64,000 nucleotides of DNA from Odontocerum albicorne (GCA_949825065.1 OX463847.1:39179042-39243041); one strand, 5' to 3'. Shown: positions 21,721-31,030, numbered from the stretch's first letter. Program-made: numbers and translations. The notes: generated by a model not told the origin, from the sequence alone.

Positions 21721-22765
21721 AAGCCCAAGTTCTCAAAAAATAATAATTATATATTATATTTTTTCTGCTCTTATGATAATAATAAAATAACAATTTATAA
21801 AGGATTCAAACTAGATGAGTTTGGATTTATAAAGAAAATTTATAAAGCATCGTTTAAGGAGCAAAATCTCCTTAAAGGTGGTATAAAATATTACAAAATA
21901 AATATATACACACGTAAGTTGAGTGTGAGGATACAAAAATAGTGGCTGCGGCCATTAGATAAGGTTTTAACTTCACCGCATCTGCATATGTTCAGAAAAA
22001 CATATTTGGTCAGAAAACTTACTAAGGGAAGACGAACTATAAATAAACCGATGTAGATCTTCCGATTTGTGATAGTAACACGTTTGACTTATGGTTTAAT
22101 GTAGTCCCAAAAAATTCTCTTTAAGTGCTTCCTAAAGCTGTACACGTCACCCATATCTCTCTAATGATAAGAGGTAGACTATTTAACGCTACAATAACAG
22201 CATTGTCAAAAGTTCTGCCAGAATACCCAGCCCTATTCGATCAATTTGGTACAATCAATTATAAGATAATTAAGGAATCGACCTTAGAGTTTTATTTCTT
22301 TCTGAAGGAGCATCTCTTAGAGACATATTCGAAAAATACGATGGAAACATCTCATTAAGGGACTTGAATACAAAAACTACAAAAGTGGAGCCGGCTCTGT
22401 AACCAATGTAGGAGCAAGCTGCTACCCCTTCATCTTTCTATTTCGTATATTGGTAAAATTAAATCTCCTCACAACCCTTGCGAAGCATCTCTCGATGCCA
22501 GTGTCGGGGGAAAGGATTTAATTAACTCACAAGGAAGTTATCGAGATGAAGATTGGGCAACCATATTGCGTTTTATAAAGTGGTTGAAGAATTCCATTTC
22601 GTTTTTTTTCTTCCATAAAATCGATATTTTTTTTCGTTCAAAATTATTAATAGACTTGTCGATTCCTCGGTTTTACTTGAAAAATTACGTTTCCGTTGCC
22701 TTATTCGTTCAAATAGATCGAACGAGCTGTTCAATAAGCAGGGTGAATACAAATGATGTAATTAT
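21721..22765. other. No gene recognised
   Basis: AT-rich. Frames at 21691-21942 and 22125-22358 are open but composition-like; the latter (HISLMIRGRLFNATITALSK) is the more protein-like. No splice, domain or paralogue support. A gcatctctcgatgccagtg patch at 22480 is unexplained. Confidence 0.4.
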
Positions 22766-22845
22766 ATACGAGTATTATTTATAGTTAAGATATTAACATT
22801 GTGGAGGTTTAAAGAAAATGTAATTTGGTGAGTTAAACACTGTAT

Positions 22846-23275
22846 CATCATCATCAGTGTCAACCAGGGTCGATCCACTGCTGGATGAAGGTCTCCCCAA
22901 TTTGACTCCAAATAGTTCGGTACTTTGCTCCTTGATGCCGTGTGATGCTGCCATGCTTCCTGATTTCATCTATCCAGCGTATCTTCGGTCTTCTTCGGGG
23001 CCTCTTTATGCCTCTTGGGTACCATTGGATTATTTCGGATGTCCATCGGGAGTCTGACATTCTGGTTACGTATCCTGCCCATTCCCACTTCATTCTTTTG
23101 CACACCTTTATAACGTCTTATACCTTTATCATATTGCGAATCCAGGTGTTTCGTTTACGGTCTCTTTTACTATATATCAACATGCATCTCTCCATGCCCC
23201 TTTGTGTGGTCTGGAGCTTTTGTGTGTTCTTTACGTCCATGCCTCGCAGCCATACGTAAGTACTGGGAGAATACA
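22846..23275 (-). mobile_element. RTE-clade LINE 3' end, inserted with 12-bp duplication
   Basis: 430 bp in minus orientation, 5'-truncated. Flanked by the exact duplication taaacactgtat (22834-22845 and 23276-23287). The 3' end on the minus strand is an atgatgatg-type trinucleotide tail (plus: catcatcatc at 22846), which is characteristic of RTE elements. Confidence 0.85.
22860..23105 (-). pseudogene. RTE reverse transcriptase C-terminal fragment
   Basis: 81 codons: MKWEWAGYVTRMSDSRWTS, then RPRRRPKIRWIDEIRK and AKYRTIWSQIGETF, ending in a stop. The (K)WxWAGHxxRMxDxRW ... RPxxRWxD(E)I ... W arrangement is the classic C-terminal tail of RTE-type LINE proteins. The RT core is missing because of 5' truncation. 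Upstream frames to 23259 carry further decayed pieces. Confidence 0.8.
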
Positions 23276-23579
23276 TAAACACTGTATAGTATATTCCACT
23301 TTAAATAACGCTATAACTCTACCAGTTTCAAGTTTTTCCCCTCATCACCAGGGGAGTAGAAATAAGACTCAATTATGTTTAAACTGGTACCGTCATACAC
23401 GCTTCTAACGGTGAAAAATCGGATTGGGGATTGTGGGCGGTGGGAGGCAGGAGACAACTTCAGCAAGTAGTAGTTAGATCTTGGATATGTATTTGCCAGA
23501 TGTTCATCCTAATGATGACCGGTAGCGTTATACCGTTATATAAGGGGGCCACTGAAAGGCTGAAGGGTTTGAAAAAGTC

Positions 23580-24090
23580 ATAATTTGTAAATTTTCAATC
23601 TTTTTCTTTTACAGGTTATAGAGCTTTACTGTCCCAAAATATTCAGCAGCGCCTGCAGCACGCCATTCATTCAACACTTAGCCAGAGATAACAACTTTTT
23701 GAACAACTTAATAATGAGTGGTGAGCCCCATTTTCATTGAAACGGGTACATCCAGAAACAGAACTGCAGATTTTGGGGTACTGAGAATCCCAAGGAATTA
23801 CATCAGCATCAATTGCATTCCCAAAAATGCACTGTTTGGTGCGGTGTTATGGCTGAAAGAGTTATCAGTCCCTATTTCTTTGAAAATGCGGAAGGTCAGC
23901 CAGAAATAATCAACGGGGCCCTGTAAAGGACAATATTTAAAAAAATTACGCTCAGCGGTCGAAGATAAACAGGAGTTATAGTTCCAACAGGATATAGCTA
24001 CTGCACATATTGCCAGGGCGACGATGGCAGTGTGCGCAGTACAGCGATGTATATTCTTGAGCCTTTCATGGCCCACCGTGTATAAAATGG
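23580..24090 (+). pseudogene. Tc1/mariner-superfamily transposase fragment
   Basis: The frame from about 23710 reads GEPHFH-stop-NGY, then NCRFWGTENPKELHQHQLHS, QKCTVWCGVMAERVISPYFF and ENAEGQ. This is the DExHF ... NxxxW ... (H)SxKxTVWCGV ... GPYFFE pattern of the central catalytic domain of Tc1/mariner-like (DDE/D) transposases. Stops and frameshifts follow after INGAL. The HTH N-terminus and final catalytic residue are missing. A separate copy of the same broad type is at 28528-28860. Confidence 0.75.
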
Positions 24091-24460
24091 AATAGACAGT
24101 GTTTGACTAAACGAATTACAATTCTGTGATTTATCAATAAAAGTTACTCTGTATTCAATAAATAATTCGTTGAAATGTACATATTTGGTATATCAGATTT
24201 AAAAAAGAATTCAAGAAGTACTTTGCTGCACATTGATTAACCTGAAGGTTGGCGACACACCCTTGTTACTATTAAATGATTTGTTTTATTTTTGTTTTCT
24301 ACGTCACCTATATTTTTTTATCGGATTTTAATTTATTTCGATTTATAAGGTTTTAATTGTTTTACGTCTAAACATAAGTTGGATTTTTATTACATGAAAT
24401 CCTTTATGAAAATTTCACTGATTGATTGATTTATGTGTAACCTTTTAATATATTTAAGAG

Positions 24461-24472
24461 ACTATTTGTTTT
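24461..24472. repeat. Left target-site duplication of Penelope copy
   Basis: actatttgtttt, repeated exactly at 25761-25772. Confidence 0.85.
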
Positions 24473-24686
24473 GTATGTTGTTTATAGTTAAGGCATTAAC
24501 GTTGTGGAGGTTTAAAGACATTGTAATTTATTTTAACAAACACTGTTTATTCCACTTTTTTTTTTTTTTTTTTTTTTATTTTTTTTTATGACGGTATAAC
24601 CCTACCGGTTTCAAGGCTTTCACCTCATCTTCAGGGGAGCGTAAACAAGACTAAATGCTGTTCGGACTGGCACCGATATAGACACT

Positions 24687-25649
24687 TCAACGGTTGGAGG
24701 CGGGAGGGGTGAGAGGAAGGCTAGGTATAATTTCGGCCAAGAGCGGGGAGATTTTGGGGAAATAAGTATTCAGCAGATGCTCTGATCGGTATACTGACTT
24801 AGAAATTTCTAGGGCCTCCAATCTGTCCAATCTATTTCCGTTGTCGCTAATATGTAAGAATTTGGCATCATCGATAGAAAAAGTATGATTCTCACGGTGA
24901 CAATGATTAGCCATTTCAGAATAAATTAGAGGATTTGTTAAAGCAGATTGGTGTTCACGAAATCTCTTTTCAAAAGATCTTCCTGTCTTTCCTATATAGA
25001 AATTATCACAGTCAGCACATAAAAGTTTATACACACCGCTGTTGTTAAGTATTCCATTTTTGCCTTTCCCATTAAATAAGAGTTTCCGGAGATTAAAGTT
25101 AGTGTAAAAAGCTGGCTTTATGTGACTTGGAATATTTTTGGTTATTTCATTTGATATATTTTTTATAAATAGGACTTTGCTCCATTTATAGGTATGCTTA
25201 TAGGTGTCGTTAAATATATAATCTTTTATAAGTTTCTTTTTTGTTTTGTTTTTTAAAAGTGAATCAATGAGGCTTCCAGGATAGCCATTATTTGTAGCAA
25301 TTTTTTTGATGGTTATTAATTCCTTTTTAAAATTGTCGTCGGTTAATGGGACACTGAGCAATCTATGAAGCATACAGTTAAAGGCGGCGAATTTATGATT
25401 ATTAGGATGGTTAGAAGTTGCTGGTATTATAGAGTCTGAATAAGTATTTTTCCTATATATATCAAAGTCAAATGTGCCTTTTTTCCGAGATAATGTTAGG
25501 TCCAAGAAATTTAATTTTCCGTCCTGTTCTGTTTCTAATGTAAATTTTATAAAACTTTCGATAGAATTTAAATATTTAAGAAAATGGTGTAATTGTCTAT
25601 CGGTACCCGTCCAAACACAAAGCCATATCGGTGCCAGTCCGAACAGCAT
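24687..25649 (-). pseudogene. Penelope reverse transcriptase thumb plus GIY-YIG endonuclease
   Basis: 320 codons. The first 11 residues come from the inverted terminal segment. Homology starts at WTGTDRQLHHFLKYLN, just after where the RT YxDD box would be. LNFLDLTLSRKKGTF (about 46-60) is the RT motif-E region, followed by the thumb and linker. The C-terminal GIY-YIG nuclease has GVYKLL (195-200), C201 and C204, FYIGKTGRSF (207-216), R214, R221, E222-H223, then SEMANHCHRENH and LEALEI. The nuclease looks intact and the frame has no stop, so insertion was recent, but without the RT palm it is not autonomous. The product normally nicks DNA and primes reverse transcription. Confidence 0.9.
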
Positions 25650-25757
25650 TTAGTCTTGTTTACGCTCCCCTGAAGATGAGGTGAAAGCCTTGAAACCGGT
25701 AGGGTTATACCGTCATAAAAAAAGTGGAATAAACAGTGTTTGTTAAAATAAATTACA
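25627..25757. repeat. Right inverted terminal segment of Penelope copy, with hammerhead-like core
   Basis: Contains ctgaagatgaggtgaaagcc followed by ttgaaaccggtagggttat, i.e. CUGANGA...GAAA in the order of a hammerhead ribozyme core. Stem II would be gagg/cctt and stem III cggta/taccg, each with one bulged base. Stem I complementarity is not evident. The mirror copy is at about 24600-24640. Confidence 0.4.
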
Positions 25758-25784
25758 AAAACTATTTGTTTTCTTTTATTTTCA

Positions 25785-26305
25785 GCGTCTTTCCAATCAT
25801 GGATTAGCGCTACGCTCAAACAGAGATTGTTTATTGACCTTTCCAGTTCACCGCTCCTCTTTTTTTCTTTTTTTACGTCGTCCTTTACTACTGATGCAGT
25901 GAAACTCTGGAATCAGTTACAAACCAATATAAGACTCGTTCCGTCCTTGGCATGCTTTAAGAAGCGACTGAAAAACGCTTAATTTCTAGTCAGTAAAATA
26001 ACGTGTTCGATTCCTGATTTTTTTTCTTTTCCTTTCCTCTCCACCATCCCTTCCTTTTCTTTTGATTGATGATATCTCCCTTTATATGAAAAATAATGTA
26101 AGGGTAATTATCCATCTTTGTGGGGCTTGTGGCCATATGTTCACGTATGTGTTTAAGAATTTCGGGGGATGGATTTGAATTATTTATGCGACCACGTAAA
26201 TTGCACAATTTACTTTTGTCTGGTTGGTTGGAAGAGATTGCCGCCTGGCAATAAGTCAGCCAGATTGTATTTGCAATAAAACTATTAAGTAAAAAAAATA
26301 AAGTC
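25785..26305 (+). mobile_element. LINE 3' end (CR1/RTE-type tail shared with SINE-a)
   Basis: A short C-terminal coding piece ends in DAVKLWNQLQTNIRLV, SLACFKKRLKNA and a stop at about 25980, as in many CR1/L2/Jockey-type proteins (WNxLPxxIR...FKxxLK). The 3' UTR has a pyrimidine-rich block. The tail tctggttggttggaagagat, then tgccgcctggcaataag, is the tail found on SINE family a. Ends with a short A-rich run near 26290-26305. Confidence 0.7.
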
Positions 26306-26990
26306 TAAATATAATAAGACAAATAGTGATACTCATGCTTCTCTGTGAAATGGATCAGAAATACCTACAAAACTTATTAAGATGACTAATTATCATTCAA
26401 CAAGGTTATTCCGTGTGCGAGTAATGGTGTTTTGAATAAATTAAATCGTAAAAACGTATCACTGGGTCATGGTGTTGTCAAAACTCACCTTGCGCCTTTT
26501 CTTACTTTCTTAAATATACGGATCTAAAGGGTTGAGAAAGAATAACAGGTGTAAGCAATTTCCCCCTCCCCTTTCTATTACGAAACCTCTCTCTATTTTT
26601 ATATATTTCCTAACAGGTGTTCACTTTAGGAGGAAAAAAGAACCCAAGAAGTTAATAAAAAAGAAACTTATATAAATAAAGTTGGGGGCTAGAACGCGAA
26701 ATGAATAATGTAGCAACGATTTTTTTTTCGTTTTTAGCGAGTCGACTTTTATTATTTGGGGTAGGTTTTTGGAAGGGGCGCAATTTATCACCTATCAAAG
26801 GATACAATGAAAAAAAGTAAAGTCAGGTATACACAATGGAAAAGAAAACTTTTTGACAAGTTTGATGTATTTGCACGAAATTTAATAGCTTGCTCGATTC
26901 TCATCAAATACTGTATGCAATCAACTAATGCATTTATTTTATTACATATGATGTTTGAAAATATTTACGTATACATTTCGTGTCAAATTA
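26306..26990. other. Mostly featureless AT-rich spacer
   Basis: Apart from the micro-exon candidate at 26489-26523 on the minus strand, I see no gene. Frame 26807-27010 is compositionally ordinary. Confidence 0.45.
26489..26523 (-). CDS. Candidate 35-bp micro-exon of the minus-strand host gene
   Basis: On the minus strand a strong polypyrimidine acceptor (ctttctcaaccctttag) is followed by 35 nt and then a near-consensus donor, caag|gtgagt. Read in phase 0 it encodes IRIFKKVRKGA plus two nucleotides of Arg, entering the terminal exon (2238-2409) in frame. The 200-bp exon at 34489-34688 has the same in-phase 0 and out-phase 2, so joining both consecutively would create an early stop. If real, it would be an alternative, mutually exclusive exon. 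It could equally be a chance splice-site pair in a 32-kb intron. Confidence 0.3.
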
Positions 26991-27345
26991 AAGCTATTGG
27001 TGTTTTTTAAGATGATGGAATAGTTTAAAGGTATATCAAACGGTGTGGAGCGATAAGACAACAAAGTCAATGAGGCATTAAAACATATTCTCAGACCGAA
27101 TCAAACAGACAGAATCAAAATCTGCTAAGAGGATATATTCCACAACAATATTTTAGTACCAACTGTGCCTGCATAAGAGTGCAATTTATACTGAAAAGAG
27201 TCGAATAAATGCTGTTGAAATGTGTGCACTATATAAGAATACATGGGGAGACAATTTATACCAGAATATGGAATGAAATGATTAGGGATGAATGCAAACC
27301 TTAGGATGATTCTTTGAGGAAGATGAAGAAGAACATTCCGAAATT
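26991..27345 (+). mobile_element. LINE-A fragment, left part
   Basis: Decayed coding remnant with caacaatattttagtacc, aagaatacatggggagaca, gattagggatgaatgc, then KMKKNIPKLFGHI. The order matches other LINE-A copies (cf. 47150-47300 and antisense 51260-51480). Interrupted at 27346 by a LINE-B piece and resumed at about 27751. Confidence 0.65.
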
Positions 27346-27750
27346 ATTTGGGCATATTCCCCCCAACGTTGAATATCACCTGAGAGTAGGTATCTTTGTC
27401 CCCGGCAGCCCGAAAAAGATCCCCAACGCTCCTTATATCAGTCCAATCACGTATATTGCGGAGCCAGGACATTTGCCTCCTGCCAACAGCTTTTCGACCC
27501 TCTATTTTGCTTTGGATGATCAGGTGCAGTAATTTGTACTTTGCTCCTCTAAGTACATGACCCAAATAGGACACCTTTCGGATTTTAATATTAGTCAGCA
27601 ACTCTCTATCAACTTTGGCTCTTTGAAGAACCCTTGTGTTGCTGATCATATCCGTCCAGGGTATCTATAGCATTATCCGGTGCATCCACATTTCGAATGC
27701 TTCCAGTCGGTTCATACTACCAACTTTGAGGCTCCATGATTCTATTCCTT
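27346..27750 (-). pseudogene. LINE-B reverse transcriptase C-terminal fragment (nested)
   Basis: Minus-strand frame: MNRLEAFEMWMHRIML, then a stop, IPWTDMISNTRVLQRAKVDR, ELLTNIKIRKVSYLGHVLRG, LIIQSKIEGRKAVGRRQMSW and DLFRAAGDKDTYSQVIFNVG. This is a typical RTE-like LINE C-terminus (WT..V.N..VL.R....R.LL..IK.R...GH..R). It lacks the final gacatgacac tail, so it is truncated at both ends. It sits inside a LINE-A copy. Confidence 0.75.
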
Positions 27751-28005
27751 GCAAAAACACTTTATTTGGGTGTATAGAATATATAAATGAAGAAAAACTA
27801 GGAAATCGAATGTATAGCGCAAATGAAAGTAGAAAGCGTGGCAGAGGAAAACCAATAATAGTATGGTTGGATTAAGATAATGATATTTTGAAAACAGGAA
27901 ACGTAGCAAGTGAGAGGAACCGTTAGAGTTGTATAAGAAAATATATGGATGCAGAATAGGAGGGTGAACTGTTCCGAGATTTTACTTATGGTGTGAAATT
28001 GACTA
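27751..28005 (+). mobile_element. LINE-A fragment, right part
   Basis: Resumes LINE-A with TLFGCIEYINEEKLGNRMYS, then KRGRGKPIIVWLD, then downstream ILKTGNVASERNR and YMDAE. The GRG(R/K)P..(V)WLDQV signature defines this LINE-A family. Confidence 0.7.
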
Positions 28006-28009
28006 AAAA

Positions 28010-28090
28010 TAAGCCCTGAAGATGAAAACTGCAACGTTTTGGAATCTTCGGCATCATAAGTAATTACACGCGGTAAAACCTTATCCATAT
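28010..28090 (+). repeat. Penelope terminal-repeat fragment (family of 9835)
   Basis: ctgaagatgaaaactgcaac, then gttttggaatcttcggcatc and cgcggtaaaacc match the arms at 9835-9955 and 10450-10568. It carries the same CUGAAGA...GAA(A) core order. Confidence 0.55.
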
Positions 28091-28525
28091 TTTAGAGTTC
28101 TGTTTGGCATTAAATTATTATTGTTTTGGACCACTCATTGGCATTAAATTATTATTGTTTTGGACCACTGTTTTGTACATTTTATTATCAAATGGCTGAT
28201 GTTCGATATTTTTTCCAATAATACATGTCTCGTTATTGGCTTTCTTGCATGTTAAAAATTTCAGGAAAATTGACTGAAAAGAGTTCTCACAAATAATATT
28301 TCATATTCAAATTATTTTTAAGAAAGCACGGAGCGTAGTAGCTTACCCGATTGCTTGTACTCGGAATATAAATCCCTTACATGTTTTTCTAAACAATTTC
28401 AGCGATTTCTTTGTAAAGGTTTTTTAACATTGAGCGTTTTTTTTATTCTTAGACAAAACACAGATGGCGTCACGAACTTGTCTGGGTCTTGTGACATTTG
28501 AGAAGCGTAATGTATGATATTTATA
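28091..28525. other. No gene recognised
   Basis: AT-rich. Contains a tandem duplication of ggcattaaattattattgtt followed by ttggaccact at 28108-28167 (two copies, about 31 bp). Confidence 0.6.
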
Positions 28526-28862
28526 AAAATGGAGTCGTATACACTACAGCAATGCGTTCCACTTGTTGAATTATTTTATGTATTGTTATCTTCGAAAACG
28601 GTGATGTTAATTGGCCACAAAGATTATGTGATCTGACACCGTTGGACTATTTTCTCTTGGGTTACGTGAAAAGCTAGGTCTATTAAAATAACTTTCGATC
28701 AATTCCTGAGCTGAAGGACGAAATTATTCGCGTTATTGGTGATTTAGAACCGCAATTATGCCAAAATGTCATCAAAATTTTTGACAAAAGGTTGGATATC
28801 TGTGGAGCTGCAAGTGGTGGACATTTGGCAGATATTGTTTTTTGTGTTTAAATATCATACAT
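28526..28862 (+). pseudogene. Internally deleted Tc1/mariner-like transposase
   Basis: An N-terminal start, MESYTLQQCVPLVELFY (28531 on), is followed within about 20 codons by C-terminal sequence: FENGDVNWPQRLCDLTPLDY, FLLGYVKS, then ELKDEIIRVIGDLEPQ and ICGAASGGHLADIVF. CDLTPLDYFLxGYVK includes the third catalytic Asp segment of mariner-like transposases. The first two catalytic acids are deleted, leaving about 110 of the expected roughly 340 codons. One frameshift and stops are present. Confidence 0.75.
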
Positions 28863-28892
28863 CATACTTATTATGTTATACTGTAATTCGTC

Positions 28893-28990
28893 CCACATGC
28901 CCAAACCATAAAAATATACCCTTCTTCATCTTACTTAACATATCAACCCTAAGTTGACATTCATCCCTTATCATTTCATTCTATAATCTG
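28893..28990 (-). mobile_element. LINE-A fragment (antisense half of a head-to-head pair)
   Basis: The minus strand reads a gattagggatgaatg-type block and SKMKKGIFLWFGHVG. It abuts the plus-strand LINE-A copy at 28990. Confidence 0.65.
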
Positions 28991-29305
28991 TTAAGTAAGA
29001 TTAAGAAGAGCAAATGGAGATGCTTTGGGTATGTGAAACAAAGGGATGAAGAAATACTAACAAAACAGATAAATATAGTGCAAATACGAGTGGAAGGCGC
29101 GTGAGAGGAAGACCAAGGGAGCATGGTTGGATCAAGTAAATGTTTACCTGAAAGAAGGAAGCGTAGAAAGTCAGAAAAATCATAGAAGTTGTATATATGT
29201 AGAAGAGGCTAAGGATGTGTGTCGGGATAAGAAAATTTGGCACTCTTTCCTCTCTGCCCCCCTCCCCGGACAGGGAAATGGCGTGGTAGTAGTTGAACAA
29301 TTTTA
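28990..29305 (+). mobile_element. LINE-A 3' fragment (sense half)
   Basis: Begins taagattaagaagagcaaatg. Coding remnants: KEGSVESQKNHRSC, then VEEAKDVCRDKKIWHS, with the preceding GRPREHGWIK/AWLDQVN region shifted in frame. Ends at the family 3' terminus with ctccccggacagggaaatgg and cgtggtag. Confidence 0.75.
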
Positions 29306-29339
29306 CAATAACAATTCGAGTGATATCAGCATCATGCCA

Positions 29340-29720
29340 TGTCTCATCTATCGCTTTTGGTACGTCCATACATCTCATCATGCATACCCTTGTAATAAAA
29401 AGGCTTTCAATATGAGAATATGCATAACCTTTAATTTGGTTGTGCTATGTACTTCTAAATTTTCCCAAACTTCTTGCACCTTCTGTATCAATCGTTAATA
29501 TTTTTGAAAATCTTTTATTCTTTCTACGTGGTCAAACCATCTAAATGGTTCTTTTCCATCTAAAGCACTGTATCTTCTTTAAATCTGCATATTTTCTTAA
29601 TGTCATTAATCCTTATTCAGTCATACATTGATTTTTGCAATTATAATACCACACTTTATTCATTTGGTTTTAACTTTATGAAACTCTATATTAGAATACT
29701 TAATAATTAATAACTATGTT
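29340..29720 (-). mobile_element. Probable LINE fragment, antisense
   Basis: The minus strand carries gtggtattataattgcaa, gattaatgacattaaga and a ccatttagatggtttgacca segment in the order seen in LINE-A-like proteins, but much diverged. Family assignment is weak. Confidence 0.35.
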
Positions 29721-30350
29721 ATTCCACAAATAATATTAATTTCCACGACACATCTTTCTACCTCCTATTTTCAGGTGGAAGAGAGCTTCAGGATAGGAAG
29801 TAGAAACACGTTAAGGGAAGATAAATGTAATTAGTGGAATAACAAAGTTATTTATTGTTTAATATTCACACTTTATTATTATTTTTATTTAATATGTTCC
29901 ATAAATATATGCTTCTTTATAATAATTAATTTACGTGTGATCTTTGTTTATTAACTGTTGTCTGGTTGGTAAAAAGTCATTACCATCTGAAAATAAACCC
30001 GCCAGATTGTTGTAAAATGATGTGTTAAATAAATAAACAATGTTTGGGGGTTTCTTTTATATATTGTATGATATTTTGATAATTTTGTGTTTATTTATTT
30101 TTGTGAAAATTTTCAACACAATTTAACATGGTTATTTCACAAAAAAATGTTGTTCCAAGTTCTGATCATCTTAAATTATGAATAAATTCTTGGAGATTTT
30201 CTATAAAAAGTAGATATTCTAGTCTCTGCTTGGTGTTTGCGTCCATTTTCTATTTATTGTAACTAAAATAATTGATTTGAAAGCTTAAATTCTTTCCAAA
30301 GTTTGTTATTACTGTTTTAACTTCAATTATATACCACCTTAAATATACGT
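29721..30350. other. No gene recognised
   Basis: AT-rich. Segment 29765-29860 (aggataggaagtagaaacac, then aattagtggaataacaaag) matches 50632-50715 and partly 12095-12130, so it is a dispersed repeat of unknown class. 29950-30010 has a SINE/LINE-tail-like tctggttggtaaaaagtcat. Confidence 0.5.
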
Positions 30351-30424
30351 TCGTGCAAAAGGCCCAATACGATAATGCATTTTGCGTAACTTTACAGATT
30401 TTCTGTCAATTTAAAAGTTTGGTC

Positions 30425-31030
30425 TAAATGTGTGGCGTATGAAGCTTTAGAAACTTTAAAAGCACTTAAAAACAACCATTTTTGTGAGGTCCTATCAAAA
30501 TTTGTAATGATGAACACTACACACATACATAACACTACACACATACATAACACTATACACATACAAAACACTACACATATACATAACACTACACACATAC
30601 ATAACATTACATCTAAAGCCGAGTGTTACTATAAGATATCGGAAGATATACAAAGGTTTCTCTGTAGTTTATCTTATCTTGGTAAGTTTTCTGAATATGT
30701 GTTTATAAATATATACAGATGCAGGGAAGTACCTAATTTAATGACCACATCCACCACCTTCCTATCCTGACACTCAACTTATAAATTTATATCTGCATAG
30801 TTTCATCCCATGGTTTGTTTTCTACGGTTTTGTTACCAAATATAGTTTTATAAACATATGCAGATGCGGGGAAGTGCCTTATTTTACATTCAACTTCTAT
30901 ATATTTATTTTGTTGTGCTTTTTAATCTATTAATAATAGTGAGTTCGTGTCCCAAGTTAGAACACCCCCAAAGAAAGTTTCCTCTCTAAACGGCGCTATA
31001 TAAATTGTCCTTATATTATTACTCAACGAT
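30425..31030 (+). mobile_element. CR1-like LINE 3' end, copy 1
   Basis: Aligns along its length with 60490-60985: a short C-terminal coding piece, then gatatacaaaggtttctctg, gataagttttctg, gcagatgcggggaagt-type repeats, cctatcctgacactcaactt, and the terminal unit tgagttcgtgtcccaagtta, tttcctctctaaacggc. The tail unit is duplicated inside (two gcaggg/gcgggaagt blocks at 30720 and 30862). Confidence 0.6.
30516..30608. repeat. 18-bp tandem repeat (cacatacataacactaca)
   Basis: Five copies of about 18 bp. The equivalent place in the sister copy (about 60655) has only one cactacactaaacc, so the array expanded after the copies diverged. Confidence 0.85.

Larger units (their letters stand above)
22766..23550 (+). 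mobile_element. Penelope-like terminal repeat (family of 24473), split by an RTE insertion
   Basis: 22770-22845 matches the left end of the Penelope copy at 24473 (ttatagttaag, ggaggtttaaaga, aaacactgt). 23276-23500 continues with attccact, ctaccagtttcaag, tcaccaggggag and gcggtgggaggc. 23518-23548 (accggtagcgttataccgtt) is an inverted piece of the same terminus. The gap 22846-23275 is an inserted RTE LINE with a 12-bp target duplication. Confidence 0.7.
24473..25760 (-). mobile_element. Penelope-like retroelement with inverted termini and 12-bp TSD
   Basis: 1,288 bp bounded by an exact 12-bp duplication. The coding part is on the minus strand. Segments 24520-24680 and 25627-25757 are inverted repeats of one another (aacactgtttattccac, taaccctaccggtttcaag, tcaggggagcgtaaacaaga and their complements). 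A poly-T of about 23 sits in the left arm near 24557. The structure, a 5'-truncated body joined to an inverted terminal segment, is typical for Penelope insertions. It landed in sequence adjoining LINE 3' material. Confidence 0.85.

Noticed and set aside
22125..22358. 77-codon plus-strand frame as a gene
   Set aside because: Protein-like in part but isolated, with no splice signals, paralogue or known motif.
30432..30770. 112-codon frame with a repeating HIHNTT peptide
   Set aside because: Created by the 18-bp tandem repeat (a multiple of three) inside a LINE 3' end.
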